A stretch of DNA of 64,000 nucleotides from Porphyra umbilicalis (GCA_002049455.2 KV918956.1:82542-146541); one strand, 5' to 3'; shown: positions 1-13,399, counted from the first letter of the stretch. Notes: generated by a model not told the origin, from the letters alone. Made by a program: numbers and translations.

Positions 1-858
1 GTCGCTACAATGGTTATAGAGACCAAAATATGTACGCACTAGACCTGGCCGCTTAGCCAACGGCACACGCAGCGGCCTCCAAACAAAAACCCAGCGCCAC
101 ACCAACATTCAGAAAGCCTGCTCAATGTCGATACGCAGAGAGGAAAAGTGAAAGTTGTATGAGTCACGCAAGCGGTCACCCTTACCGGCAACAGGCCACG
201 AGACAGCGAACACCTCGCTTGCCGCGTAAGCTTCGTCAGAAGCAATGCAGCGGCCATGCTGCATCAATCTTAATGTAAGCAGATCGTCGGCCCGGTGAAG
301 CGCTTGACCTAGGGCAGTGCACGTAAACGCAGACGAATCATGCGCTGACTCGGGGCTCTTGCACGACATCCACCGAAACTTGTAGTCAGCGTCACGAATG
401 GCCTGCACGTTGAGAGCGTAGAACCCTTTGCGGGAGTAGTTATCTGCAACACATGTGACGTCCGCTGGTAGAGACTGTCCTTGTTCGATGGTAACACCGT
501 CGGGGGCCTTCATGACATTGTTGAACGGGGAGTTGCGCTGGGCCTGGAACCTTGCTCCGTTCTCCTGCCGCCGCGAGCAATCAGCCAACTGGAAGTCCAG
601 AGCTAGACCGGGTGATCAGTTCACAGCGTCTACCACATCCCACAGGGCCTGGTACACGGTCGCTGAGCGCACACAGAATTCGGCACAGATGTTGACGTAG
701 CTCCCGCCGCCCAAGTAGCGCAGATCCAGGGCCGAGCGTACTTCCGCAGAGACGCCGCGGCGAGGTGGGCGGGGACGCAGAACACCCATCAAACCTGGAA
801 AGGCGTTCTCGGACATGCGCGTTGCGCGCTCAAAGTGGTTGCCATATCGGGCGCGCAC
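1..858 (-). pseudogene. Decayed PIF/Harbinger (HARBI1-like, DDE_Tnp_4) transposase, C-terminus off the left edge
   Basis: Read on the minus strand from 858 towards 1, this matches the HARBI1-like transposase layout. An N-terminal helix-turn-helix region (VRSALDLRYLGGGSY, then SATVYQALWDVVDAVN) is followed by the DDE nuclease core: APDGVTIEQ with the first Asp, NYSRKGFYALNVQ, SAHDSSAF with the second Asp, and RIDIEQAF with the Glu. All three catalytic acids remain. One frame is kept throughout but is broken by TGA at 616-618, just after the helix-turn-helix part, and by TGA at 103-105, where the family has the Gly of the EQAFG motif. After the second stop the frame continues to base 1 with family-like sequence (MLVWRW, LRVPLAKRPGL, FGLYNH). 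I therefore call it a recently inactivated copy. No terminal repeats can be seen because the element leaves the window. The family assignment is firm; whether an upstream exon exists is unknown. Confidence 0.8.
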
Positions 859-2270
859 ATCCGAAAAAGAAACACGAATGGCTCTGCATTAGGAAGAGGG
901 AGAAAAGAAACTAGGAAGAGCCCCTACAGCACCAACTACAGATGAGACAAAGGCACCCGCACGTGGGATAGGGAAGGGGTCCATGATGCGCTTCGCCCGC
1001 GTGTCACCATCCAGTGCGACGGTCCGTGGCGGCGTAGCGGTCTGCCAGTCGGTCTCGGTCACGACCTAGTGTGACAGAAGTCTTGTGTTCCGGCTGAAAA
1101 ACGTGTGTAATTGATTGCGAACTCGAAGCGGTATTGCTTACCGTCTAAAAATGGCAGTTGCAGAGAGAAGTGAGGCAGAGCCGACGACACAGCATAGAAA
1201 TGAGGTTGGATTGGCTGTTCGACAAGCCACAATCGTACAGTCGGCTGAGAATTGCCGCCATTGATCTTGCAAGCCAATGAACGCCTCTTGCAGGAGTCAT
1301 GCAGAGCCATTGCAACCCACATTAAGACTTCCTCAGCTTTTTGGGCCGCTTGCGTGGGCCTGAAGACGGCATGAAGAGGGTTCTGGGGCAGGCCTGTGAT
1401 TTCTCATGAGATCAACAAATTTCTTCAGATTTCTTGAGATCCTGATGTGCGTTTCCAGTGCGCGAAGCTGCATGAGGACACTGTGTAAGGAACTCACTTC
1501 ATTCCTAGCCTTTTCAGTCGTCCACATACTCAGTTGAATGATTGCAACCACTCTGCAACCGCCATTTTTTGGAGGTCAGCAATACGGCACAGGTCTTTGG
1601 CAGGTATCCGTCTGTCACCAGTTCTTCACACTTGTACCAGTTCTTAGCATATCGGGCTTGTCTGGGAAATCCACAGTGTTTACATATGAAATCGGGTTCC
1701 TGGGGATGCTCCGGAACCGCCTACGGCGCATTTCACTCTTTTTTAAAACATAAAGACAGCATATGAGCGCGGTCTGAGTCACATTACCAGACTCCTGAAC
1801 TCATCAGCTCTCCAACGATGCCTTTTGCGCCTCAAACGAAGCTTATCTGGACGAGAAAAGCGTGTTTCCCTGGAAAAGAGCAGGAAAAATTACATGGCCG
1901 GATCGGTGCAATTCCGCGTCCACAGAGCCCTTCCAGTGATTTTCGAGCGGAGCGTCTTGCTCCCGCCCGCGTTCGCCGCAGATATCCGGATGTCGAGTCA
2001 CTTCGATGCACCCCGGATCCCCGTAGTGGCTGTATGGGCCGATTTCTCCGCCAAGGTCGACGAAGAGGTCTGGTCAGCACATGAGAGAGGCTCTGGAGCC
2101 CGAGTTCGGTCGTCGCATTGTACTGTGCTTGTTTCAGGGCTACCCGGCGCCCTTCCCATCTCCCGCCCTTCATGTCACCACAGCACAACCCCGTCTCAGT
2201 TCCCTGCGTACCAGCACAGGCTTGCTCATAACTTTATCGTCCATCTGATAGCCATTATGCCCCCCTAACC
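859..2270. other. Gene-free stretch of moderate base composition
   Basis: Only short ORFs without recognisable motifs are present. Part of it could be flanking sequence or the other end of the Harbinger element on the left. I see no terminal repeat or RNA gene. Confidence 0.4.
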
Positions 2271-4720
2271 CACCTCCCCACTTCCCATCCGCCCCTCTTC
2301 CTCCCCCACCCGAATGCCCCCCGTCCCCACGTATGTCCTTGGCCTGCAGCCTTCCCCCCCCGCCTCCCCCCCTCCCTCCCCCCTGCTCTATCCTCAATCC
2401 CCGCCCAAAGTCTCGTTTTAGCAACCCTTTGTGTCTCATGACTCTGGAGGTTCCTCAACAACTCATGTGCCCCTCGTCTGCGAAGCGTCTAGAGCTACGC
2501 GTGCTCCCTTCGCTGTCCACACAGCTCCTTCGTCAGGTGGAAGGCGACACAAGTATGGAAATTAAAGAGGGCGCAAGCGCAACGAACATCTTCGGCGCGT
2601 GTCAGAAAGTTGGACCAAAGGAATCTATTTGTGTCAAAAAAACGTAAAGAAGCAACGATGCAAAAGATCTCGTGCAGGAGCGGCACTGTCCCTTGCAAGC
2701 CCAGCGCATCCCCGCACGTTTGGCTCGCCACAACCCCCAGCCCTCCCGGTCTGCCGCAACCGCCGGCTGCGGCCGCACCGCCAGCCACGCGGGGCGGCGG
2801 CGTCGCCACTCGCCCAATCGCCTCGGGCCGTCCCCCCCCCCGCGACACCTCCCCCCTCCCTCCGACGCAGAGGCCGCGCGGGTGACAACAGAAAAGGACG
2901 GCAGGCGGCGGGGCGGGCGACGCGGGGGCCCCCCACCGCCCGCCGCTCGCTCGGAAGAAACAGTGAGAGGCACCGCGGCTCGCCCGCCCGCCCGCCCGCC
3001 CGCCCGGGGCACGCGGCCGACCCGACGATCGGGCCCCTATGGAAGACATCAGCTGCTGATCACTGCCACGCGCTGGCGCCACCCCCCCCCCCGCCGTTCC
3101 CTCGTCTTCCTACTCCCCACTTTGCCGCGCCACGCTGTTGCTGCCGCCGGCAGCCATGCGTGCGGAGACAACCACACGCGCGACACGCCCGCCGCCTGCA
3201 ACCTCGGAGGCAATGCCGCCGCGCAGCGTGGTCACCTCCCGCCCGCAGGGTCGCCAGCGGCACGCGGCGGCCGCGCCACCCCCACGCCGACGGCGGCGCG
3301 GGCGGCGACGGCGGCGTGGGCCAACCAGCATCGACCAGACGCGCGCCTGTGCCGTGGCAGAAGTGCAAATTCATGGCCGTCGTGGCGGTGTGCGGGCCGC
3401 TAGAGGGGGCGCATTGCCACCTGCACAAGCGTCATTGCCCACCGTGGCCGCCGCCGCCGCCACAGTCGCCACGCATCGTCGCTGCGGACAAGGCGACAAT
3501 GACGACGGCACCACCCCCGCAGCGTGCCGCTACCGTCGCTACCGCCGCGTACGGCCACCGCCGCCGCCTCCGCCGCGTGCCGGCACCGCCGCGGCCGGCA
3601 CCATCCGTCGCGACGCCAGGCGTGCACCCGCCACCCAGACGGGGCGGCGCGGGCCGCCGACCGCCGCCGCAGCGGCGCCACCACACCTCCCCACCCTCTT
3701 CTCCCCGGCCCCACCCCACGGACGCGCACCGACGCCTTCGCGGGCGGCCTGTTATATGGGGAGGCCCCCACATCGCCGCAATGCCGCGACGCGTCGTCGT
3801 AAGCTCGCCATTAGAGGGGAAGAACGCGCGTGGTGGCGGCAGCGGCGGCGGCGGCGGCACAGCAAAGGCCCCAACCGCTGCGTGCCGCGTCCCTATCTGG
3901 TAGCAGCGGCGACGTAGCGGTCGTCGACCCGCGCACTCTCGCCATCCCCCATGACGTCGCTCTCGCAGCCTCGCCACACACGGCAGGCGCGTCGGCCGCG
4001 ACGGCTCCGTGTCGACGCGACGGCGGCGGGCGCGGCGGCGACCGCAGCGATGATCCGCCGCGCCGTTGCCGGCCAGTGCCCAACCGCCGGGGTGCGAGGC
4101 GGCAGCTCGAGCGGCCGCTTCCGGCTGTGTGGCCGCGGCGTCCCCGCGCGGCCGTGCCAGCAGTGGCCCACGCAGTACGGGGCAGCATCACCACTGCCGA
4201 CACGCAGGTGCGGTGCACACGGCCCCCGCCCTCCGTTCCTCTCCCCCCCCCCATCGCCAGCGGTGCGTCGCCTCCCGCCCGCCCCTCGAGAGCACCCTCC
4301 GCGGCGGGCGACCGCCGCGGATCCGCCGCCGGCCGTCGGCCACGGCGGCGGCCAATGCCAATGACGACTGCGCGGGCGCCGCCCTCTCTGGGTGCGTGCG
4401 GCGGCTGTGGCCGCGCCCGTGGCGGCCGTCACGCCCGTGCCTGCGCCGACGGCGGTACGCTTCCCGCCGGTGTCAGTGGCGCCGCGGCGGCGGCCGCCGC
4501 CCGTGGCTCTCCGTAGCGCGGCGCCAGTCGACGACGCGACGTCGAAGGCGGCGGCAGCGCCCGCACCGCGTCAGCCGAAGGCGTCGTCACGTCGCACCTG
4601 GCAAGCGCAGCCGCGTTGGGGGCGGCGAAAGGCGTGCCATCCATGGAGGGCGGCGGTGGGGGGGGGGGGGGGAGAGTAGGGTGCACTAAAGTTTAGGACA
4701 CGATGGGAGCAGGGGGGGAC
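2271..4720. repeat. G+C-rich low-complexity tract (C-runs, CGN-rich)
   Basis: The strand is dominated by C-runs (2300-2400, 2830-2860) and irregular GCC/CGC-rich sequence, ending in a G-run at 4657-4673. Long ORFs are open on both strands in several frames and encode only Arg/Pro/Ala/Gly-rich sequence. That is expected from composition, so no gene is called. Confidence 0.6.
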
Positions 4721-5061
4721 GGGGGGGGGATGGCGTAGGACGCCGCGTCGCAGAAGGGAGGAGCGCATCACGGGAGCCGCTACGGGAGGGGGCGGGCAAG
4801 GGGAGGGAACACCGTAAAGCTTGACCATCCTCCAATGATTCATTGCCCTGATAGGGTCGTCCCCGCAAAAGCTGGAGAGACCCGAGTCAAGCCGATCGCT
4901 GTCTGGGCCAATCAAAGGCAGAAAAGCGCCTCTTTGCTACTCGTAGACTCACCTCTTTTTCGGCGGAACGACAATAATGCACTGCAGCATGCACAAAAAG
5001 AACGAAAGCACTGTCACACTGACGCAGCACTCATCACATTTCATAGAGACGCGCTCAATAA

Positions 5062-5245
5062 TTGAAAGTCGACATACAGGTGAGGGCACGCACAGGCGGT
5101 TTTGGCCATTGTGACCAGTACAGCCGATGACTCGGCTGAACAATCATCCAAAGAAGCGCTCAACCTTTGAAAGTCATCATACAGGTGAGAGTGCACACAG
5201 GCGATTTTGGCCATTGTGACCAGTACAGCCGATGACTCGGCTGAA
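5062..5245 (+). repeat. Tandem duplication, unit about 105 bp, two copies
   Basis: The segment starting ttgaaagtc at 5062 is repeated at 5167 with a few substitutions. Both copies contain the long shared stretch from ttttggcc to ctcggctgaa. The duplication sits in A+T-richer DNA and is not part of any recognisable gene. Confidence 0.85.
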
Positions 5246-5715
5246 CTCGGGGCTCCAGATGATCAAATTCCCCGTTCATACCAAGTTTTTCTGACTGTAA
5301 TGTGCAATTCCGAGCTGTTCTCATATGAGAAATCATTGTGTCAAGACCTGGTGCAGACATTTTTTTGGGTGCATTTTCCAGTAGAAGAACGGAAGCGCCC
5401 CAGCGGAAACAGAAAAACCCGCCGACCCCGCCAGACTATCCTGAGGCGAGCCATTTTTTTATTTTCCGGTGGGGATAAGATTAAGCCTTCATCAGAGGCC
5501 AGTTGCTAAGAACTGGTGTCGGAAGAATATATACCGGTATACTGTCCCGTCACGTGCAACTGCGAACGAGCCTCAGGGGACGTGGAGATGGTTATGCACA
5601 TGGGCTCTTGGAAGGCCAACTCAACTAGCTTTTTGTTTTACGTGCTGAACTTTCGGTGCAGGGGGACCATCCGAGCTCGAGTAAGGACTGCTTCCGCGTC
5701 GCACGCCAAGACCTA

Positions 5716-5899
5716 ATGGTGCGCATGGAGAACTTGGTGCAAACTTTGGTGGCTTGGTTTGAGGATCGTGTCGAGGCCCTTATCGATGAAGGCCACGGCA
5801 GCTGGCGGGCTGGGATTGGAGGACATGGACAAGTTCATGACGTTCATCGACTCGCACCTGCGACCGCATGCGGGGATGCTCGACGGCGAAGTGGCTTGA
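5716..5899 (+). pseudogene. Possible frameshifted remnant of an unknown coding segment
   Basis: From the ATG at 5716 one frame reads MVRMENLVQTLVAWFEDRVEALIDE, here described only by its start MVRMENL. Another frame opens at the ATG at 5786 and reads GLEDMDKFMTFIDSHLRPHA up to TGA at 5897-5899. Both have balanced, non-repetitive composition unlike the surrounding shadows, and they overlap around 5786-5830. A one-base indel joining them is the simplest reading. I do not recognise a family; it could equally be chance in a region of moderate G+C. Confidence 0.2.
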
Positions 5900-8800
5900 G
5901 CTGCATCTCGGAGACAGCACATGAAGTGTGGATCAGGGAAGCTCTTATTAAAGGTACGCTCCTTTTGTCTGTTTCGACACGCAGGGGTGGGGGGGGGGAC
6001 GGTTATCTGTGCCTCGTCCCTCAACTAGATTTTTGGGAAGCTGCCTGCTGTCTCAGCCAAGTCGAGGGAAGGACCGGGGAATGTTTTGGGGTCCAGGAAA
6101 GAGACTTGACAACAGGAGGCCTTGCCGCGGTGGCTCGGCCAGTAGCAGACAGCTGAATTTTCTTCGTCGCTTCGCGTCGCACTTCTGTCTCCACTCTTCC
6201 GTCTGCTTCTTAATCCTGCTTTCCGCTATTGGTGGGTCGCACATGAGCGTGAAGCGACAAGAAAGGTGGGGTCTCTCCGTAAGTTGTATGTTCCGCCTGA
6301 GCGTCCACGGTCACGCCGCGGCAAAGCGCAACGTGGCGTGGCCGAGTGAGCGGCGGCAGTAGCCATGTTTTGATGAAGGTATAATCTGGCGCACACGGGC
6401 CGGTGAGGTGGGATACGGCTTGTCTTTGAGCGTAAGTTTTTTTTTGTGATAGGATGGTCTGCGGAGAACATGTCTTGGAAAGGGCAACGTTGTACACGTA
6501 CGTGTCAGCGGTGACGAGGGGCAGGAGCGGCGGCACCGCTACGACCCCGACGACGGCCACGGCGCGCGACGGCGGGGTGCCGGCGGGGCGGCCGTCTCCG
6601 CCGCACCTTTCCTCCCTCTGCAGGTCCTCTTCTCCCGCCTCCTCCGCCACGACGCAGTCGATGGTTCGCCCTTCCCATCCCCCGGTGGCGCCGCGTCATC
6701 GCTTCATCGCGCCTCCAAGGGTGGCTGCGGCCACCAGCTACACGACGGCTTCACGGCGGCGGCGTGGCGCGCCCGACTCTGCGCCGTCAACGAGCGGGGC
6801 AGGCAACGGGGCGCGCGGCGCCGCAGTACAGCTGATTGTGCGGACCTGCAGATGGCTGTCGAGGCAGCGTACGGGGTCTATGCGCCCGCGTGTCTGCCGC
6901 CGTCGGCTTTGCGAGAAGCGTCGATCGCCCGTTGGGGTGGTTCCTTTGCCACCCGATGCCGCCACTGCCCGCAACGCAGCTGCCAGAGCCCTCCACCGCC
7001 TGCCGCGGCCGTATCGTGGCGGACGTCTGTCCGCCATTGATGCGAGACGGAGACCTCGACGCGTCCGCCTTTGTCGAGGATGAGCCAGACCCGCTGCCGC
7101 AGCACCACCGACGCGGTCTGCATGCAGCTGCTGCCGGCGCCGAGATCCCCGGGCTCTCGCGTCAGTCGATTGCGGTAAGGAAATTTGAGGGGGAGGTGCA
7201 GGACAAGACCACCGAGTGGCGGCGGTGGTGACGGTGGCGCTGGCGCTGGCGATGACGGCAGGGGCGGTGGCGGTGGCGGCGGCGGCGACCGCGCGTGTTC
7301 AGTCGGAAACGGCTGCTCCGTGCCCTCATTGTCTGCCATTTTGGCATAGGACACTTCTGTCCAAGACCCGCCCATTGGCGGCACGGGCAGTTGCCGCCGC
7401 ACCCCTGCTTTGATTTCGGCACCGACGGCTCGGGTGGCAACAGAGCGACGACCGGTACCGGCGGTGGCGCTGGTGGTGGCGGTGGCGAGAGCGGCAGCAC
7501 CGACGTGCTCGCCGCCGCCACGTCCGCTGTCGCCCAGCGAGCTACCGTGGAGAAGCGGCAACAAAACTGCGAATCGACAAAACTCTTCCCCCGCGTCCAA
7601 AAAAAGCGGAGCGCCGCCAAGAAGGTGGCGGTCGCCGGCCTGTCTGCCGACCTGAGCGACACGCGCGTGGCGCTCGCAGCCGAGAACGCCGCCTCGCTGG
7701 CGATGCTTGCCGAACTCTGGCGCGCCGACGCGACCATCACCGCCCTACTCCTCGCGGGTTGCGTGCGTGGGGCGCTCGAGAACATCACTCAAAGGGGGGC
7801 GGAAGGGGGTGTCGCCGACGCTGGGTGCCCGGGACTACCGCCACCTCCGCCGCAGCCGCTGGCGTCGGCGGTGGCGTTGGTGGCAGCGGCGGCGGCGGCA
7901 GCGTCGGCGGGGAGCGGCGGTTACGTCTGGACGGCGCCAGACCACGATGCAAACGCGTGCGGGATGCCGTGGCCATCTCCTCCCTGCTCAAGGGCGGCGA
8001 TGAGGCGGCACCGCCGCCCGCGGGGGGGCCATCTTCGATGGCTGGTGGCCGCAAAGCCGGGCCGTCTGCCGCCTGCCGCCCTCCAGCCCACCCGCGGGCG
8101 GCAGTCGGATTCAAGAGAATCGCCGCCGCTGCCATCACTGCCGCTGAAACGGCTGCCGCACGGAGCGTGGTGGACTGCGGCGGCCACCCCCTCACTGTCC
8201 GCACCGCGCTGCTGCTGCGCGCCCCGTACGGAGTGATGCTCGCCGCGAGGCCCGGAGGCGGCGGCGGCTGTGGGGCGCTAAACATTAACCTGAACCGCTG
8301 CCGCCACACCACCGCCGCGGTTTGCGTGCGGCTGCTTCGCGAGTGGAGATGCTCGGGCTCTTGCGTCGGGCACTTGCGGCAAGGGGATTGGTGGAGGATG
8401 TGGGGGACGAGACCCGCGCCACTGGTGCACGAGGCATCGGCCACTGAGTTACCTTTGGTGCTGTCGGGGCCGCCGCGGGGGAAATAGTTAGTCCCGTACT
8501 TGTCTACGGTCGCATGAAGCCGTGCGTCGGTCACCAGCGGCGGTTGTGTCCGAGGAGCAAGGGCAAGGGCGCTGCCGACGTCGTTGCCGCCGCGCAAGCC
8601 GACAATGCGGCCGCCGCCGTCCTAGTTGTCCGTCATGCTGCAGCCCGCAGCGGCAGTGGCGGCCGAGGCCGGCGGGGCCGCTAGAGTGGCGTTGGCGGCA
8701 GCAGCGGCCTCGGTCGCTTCCGCAAGAGGCATCCCGCACCGCCGCCCCTGCCGCTGCCACCGCCACTCTCAGGCGCGGCACCCCCTTGCAGTCTTGTACG

Positions 8801-11100
8801 CAACACCACCTCATTGGCGGACAGTGTGCCCTCTCATTTCCCGGGGGGGCCCCCACCGCCCCCACCACCCGCTAACACGCACGCGGCCGCACATGAGGGG
8901 GCCGAAATGGTGGCCGTCGCCGCCGAGCGCCAAGACTCCAAAGCCACCGACTACGCCGCAGCCGTTGAGGCGCCGAGGAAATGGCTTGCTGCCATCCTCG
9001 CAGCCGCCGACGCAAAGCGCTGTAGCCAATGTGGCAGCCGCCGTCACCACCTCATTTGCTACGTATAAAAGTATCGCGTCTCAGACGGCCGCGGCAGTCC
9101 CGATGGGGTGGTGGGGCACGTCGAAAACTTCATCGACGGCGACGGTGCCCACCACAACCTCGGCGGCTCGAGCAGCTAGCAGGGTAGCCGGCACGAATGA
9201 CATAGCGCTGCAGGTGGTGTCATTGTGAGCGGCGGCCGCTCGCTTTTCGCATGCCGCATTTGTGGAGCACGTCCACTGGACCAGCGATGCGGGCGGTAGC
9301 GGTGGTGGTTGCGACAGCGACGCGCAGAACGTGATCAACGCGGGCGCCGACGATGAGCGGCCGCAGTCCACGCGCCAGTCCGAGATCAAAATCCCGCACG
9401 TGCCGGGTGAATTGTCACGGGCGGCAAGGCCACAATCCCGCGGACACACCCATGTGCAAGCACCGTCGAGACGGGCGCCTGCGGCGGCCGCGTCGCCTCC
9501 CGTTGCAGCACAGGATGAATCGTCGCGTGCGGCAAATCCCCGCTTCACCGCGCGCAAAGCGCCACCTCTGATATCGCTGCCGCCGACAGTGAGCAATACG
9601 CCCGTAGCGGCCTCGGCTGCGGCTCTGCACGCCGCCAACGACATTGTGAGGCCCCCTTGGGATGGATGGGCCAATACTTGTGCGTCGACTGGCAGTGGCA
9701 ACCCTGTCGGCGGCGGTCGCCACTGCGGCAGCAACACGAGCCGGACCAGACAAATGTGCGGCGCGTGCGTTACGGGCTTGAAGGCCAGTCCGGCTTGTGG
9801 AAATACTGCGCCGGGTGAAGAGGTATCTTCCGCTGCCGTTGACAAGGTCCCGCACGGCGTTCTCGCTGTCGCAGCCCGCGTCAGGGTGGACACGGTCAAC
9901 CGTAGGGGTCTCACCTTTGGCTCCAGCTCGGTCGCCGCCCGCGTCCGGGACGTCTCCATCTCAGACTGACAGGTCCGCCCCGGCGCCGGGACGGTCTGCA
10001 TCCACCTTTTACTTATATACGCCATCTTTATGTTTCGTCAAGGCATCGGCCGTACGAGCGACTGAAGGGCTGGCAGAGTCCCGGTCGACGCCACAGGGAC
10101 CAACTGGCCGCCGCTGGCCAACGGCTTTATCTACAAAACGGCCCGCACACCCCACGCCAATGAACGAAACACGGGCAGAGCAAAAGTTATTGTTCGGTGC
10201 TACGGCCGAGGAGAAATCCGGAAGCCCGGCCACGCTATATGCACTGGCGTCGGCATACCGTACCCCGCCGTTTGCCTCGAAACCAGCTGCAAGAAGGAGC
10301 TGACAATGTCATGCCCGCTTCCACGCCACTGCGAGATCGTCTGCCTTTAACATTAGAGTCCGTTCGAGAAAGCAGACATCGTCACCCCTTGCCCCTGCCT
10401 GCACATTCCGTGGGTGCTTTCGAAAACGTGAGTGTGCTTGATCGGTTTTCGAAAGCATGGCGCACTGCAAAACCGAGAGACTTGCTTGACATCTCGCAGC
10501 TTCCTGACATCCTCTTTTCCACCAGCAGCAACCTCCAGCAGCAACCATCAGCACGCCCCCCGGCCGTCATTGTATGGGTACTGTATGGGTAGACATCTTT
10601 TTCTGCCACCCTTCTTGACTTCCTTTCCCATTGTCATGGCTGCTTTTAGTATCAAAACGCAACCGCCGTTGCAAGGAGAGGAAGCGTCATGGTCTGGGCC
10701 CCGCGACTCGCGGAGCTCCGCGCATCGTTACAAGCTCTCCTTCGCGAGCCACTTCCTTTGCTGCGGGTCGCCAGTACAAGGCGAGCAGTCGAGCCGTTGC
10801 TCGGGCGTCTGAATTTCCTGTTTTGCATTCTGGTCATCCTGATGCGTCCGCCAAAGCCCCCTCCACGACGGCGCCCGCAGCCTCGTCAACGGCAATTTTT
10901 CAAGTCCAAGATGGCCCTGCGGAAGGTCCTGAGACAGAGGCCGACGTCCTTCCCCTTGTTCATGCCGCCCAGGGTTTCGCCACCGAAGCGCTCCGGGCCG
11001 CAGAGGACACCGTCCTCGCGGCAGGCAGCGCTCGTGTTCTCCCGGGCGGCCGGCCGCGGGGCTCGGCGCATGCTCTCATCGTTCCTGCTCTACCCTCATT
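5900..11100. other. Mostly G+C-rich unannotated DNA
   Basis: From about 6450 to 10000 the sequence is rich in GGC/GCC triplets. ORFs are open on both strands (for example 7295-8236 plus; 9262-9969 plus against 9081-10025 minus). The 7295-8236 frame has one stretch of less biased composition (around KKRSAAKKVAVAGLSADLSD) and might hold an exon, but its ends are low complexity and no domain is visible. 10631-11107 (plus) is an Ala/Ser/Pro-rich open frame that might be an exon upstream of the 11101-11613 ORF. None is strong enough to call. Confidence 0.4.
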
Positions 11101-11613
11101 GTGTTGACTTCACGCCTACATCAGCGTTATTGGGGAGAGTCGACAGGACCTAGACATCAATATGGTGGAACCGCTGATGCAACTATGTGCGCGGAGCGGG
11201 GAGCCTTCGTAAAAATGGCTTCGGAATGGACCGTCGGCGGCCCATTCGAACTTGCGCGGCAAGCTCTGGGATTGGAAGTTCAGGGCTACTCGACGTGCAG
11301 CTTGAGCCTCCTTTCAGCGGAGATTGCCACAGTCGGCGCTGAGTCAAGAGCTCTTTTGGACGCGGGGCTGGCAAATACTATCTTCAACAGCACATCTGTG
11401 CGGACCATTGCCAACCAGGGGCGGCGAGTGGACCGCAGTAGGGGCATGATACCACTTACTCCCGAGTCACTTGATGCCATTGGTGGCGCCCCCGGGCTGT
11501 CAGCCGCGGTGAATGAGTTTGCCTGGCTGACCTGCTTCCGCTCCACCGCACTTGGGTGCATCTTTGAGCACCTCAAGCCGGTCGTGCTGGTGTCGTCTTC
11601 TGGTGCAAAGTAG
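11101..11613 (+). CDS. Hypothetical protein, probable exon
   Basis: This open frame ends in TAG at 11611-11613. It has balanced composition through most of its length (for example WTVGGPFELARQALGLEV and ESRALLDAGLANTIFNSTSV), unlike the G+C-driven shadow frames around it. The first 28 residues look less natural, and the internal ATG at 11185 or an upstream intron acceptor could be the true beginning. The open frame at 10631-11107 ends just upstream in another phase, so the two might be exons of one gene. No signal peptide, membrane segment or known domain is visible, and I do not recognise the family. Confidence 0.35.
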   Translation: MLTSRLHQRYWGESTGPRHQYGGTADATMCAERGAFVKMASEWTVGGPFELARQALGLEVQGYSTCSLSLLSAEIATVGAESRALLDAGLANTIFNSTSVRTIANQGRRVDRSRGMIPLTPESLDAIGGAPGLSAAVNEFAWLTCFRSTALGCIFEHLKPVVLVSSSGAK

Positions 11614-13380
11614 CAGCTCCCACACACGGACGACACTCCCCCCTTACTCAATTCGGACTCCCCCCCCCTTCTCGGAGCCCTTACGGCTGTGCAGCCGTGC
11701 ACAAGTCTCTGGATTTGACCCGGCTCTCATAGCGCTGTACTCGCCGGTAAGACGACCGGAGACGGACCAGGGGGGCTCCTAGACGTCGGCCCGCTTGATT
11801 GCCTTATTTTCATAAGGATATCGTGCACTGTGGGGTTCGTAACCCCTCCTATCTTCTCCACTGCCTCTTACACACGTTTTTCATTGCTGCCGGCGTCAAA
11901 GAGACGTTGGACTTGGACGGCATGAACCTCCTACCGCGGTGGTCAGGTCGCCGACATCGCCGACATCACCAGCGGTGGTCAGGTGGAAATTTGGCTTTTC
12001 TGTGGGCAAGATGCGTGTTTTGGCCCTTGAAGTTGGACGGGGGGGACCGGCGATGGGCGTGGGCATGTTTTCTTTTTTTTTCTTTCTGCACCACATGACG
12101 GTCGCCGCATTGCCCATCGAGCAGCTCCTCGTGACACGCATCAAGACCCTTCCACCCGCCGCCTCTGCCACAGGCACCACCCGGACCGTCCGGGGCAGTG
12201 AACGCAGCAGCCGCCAGGGCCCCTACCCGCACCGCCCGACTACGTCTTACATGCCCCCCAGAAATGGTCCGCACACCACAGCAACTGCGGCGACAACCCA
12301 CGGCAACGAATAACAGTTGACGTCGAGGAGCTCCTAAAAGAGGCCTTGAAGATACCTGATGTCTTGTAGCTGGGGAGAATAGCCCCGCTATTGTGTGGAC
12401 TGTTGCAAGCACAACCGCAGTTACAGCGGGCAGCGGCAGTGGCCGTGCCCTTCGGCAGGACAGACGACTTCACATCTATCTGGGTGGTAGCGGGCATCCG
12501 TAGTGTCGTTATAGCCAATGGCAGTGGTTCCTCGGTGCGCTGGATAAAGTGTAGAGACGGGGTGGCCTACACTGCCCCCCTTCGGCAGCGGCGGTGCCAA
12601 AGGCCGACGCAATGCCCATCGACGCCAGATTCATGCCAGCAGCCGGCGCCTCGTGTCTCGCCGCCACCCCTGCGCTGCCGCTTTGACGTGATACGAGAAC
12701 GCGATCGTCTTCGGTGCACTTATCGTTGCGACGGCAATCTCTAACGAGATTGCCGCCACCCTTCTCTAGGCCCGCGTGCTCCGGCATAGCTGCCGCCAGC
12801 ATCAACTGGAAAACCACCCCGATGCGCACGCGATGCGCGAGCGGGTGTAGGAGCACGCTCTGGCCGTTGGAGACACGCCGCAAACGTGCAACGGCGTCTG
12901 ACTGCGAAGCACGAGGGCGGGGGCCTCGTTGATGAGCACTGCCGCGTAGAGAACTTCAGTGACCGCCCAAGATGCGAGGGCGAGAAATAGGAAGCACGAG
13001 ACAGCAGTTGGTACGAGCGGTGACGTGGCGTCTGTGGGGTTGGGGGCGGCCGCCCCTGCCGCCCTGGGTGAAGCCTGCCGTCGCATCGGCGGCGCGGCGG
13101 CCACACCTCCGCCCGCCTCCTACCCGTAACGTCCACATCCCCATCAAGGCGTCGCACGCCGGGTGGCGGCCTCCCTCGTGCGGAAAAATCACCAGAGCGC
13201 CCCTGACAGTTCAGACAGGACGAACGTCCCGTGACCATTTCGGAGGGGCTGACGTGTGGACCTACCCGCCCTCTTTCCCACCTGCCGTGCTGGGCGTGGC
13301 TTAGCGTCCGGTTGGGGCCTGCGGACCCTGAGGATGCTTTTGTCACCACCCAAGCTGCGTTGCGTCGCACGCTGTGCGAG
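11614..13380. other. No supported gene
   Basis: Contains a poly-T/pyrimidine tract near 12068-12085 and G+C-rich segments with overlapping ORFs on both strands. Nothing matches a known family. Confidence 0.4.
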
Positions 13381-13399
13381 ATGTGCGTATGACGACAAA

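Noticed and set aside
7295..8236. Plus-strand open frame of 313 codons
   Set aside because: Only a short middle stretch looks natural; ends are Ala/Gly/Pro/Arg low complexity with competing minus-strand frames. Kept as a remark, not a gene.
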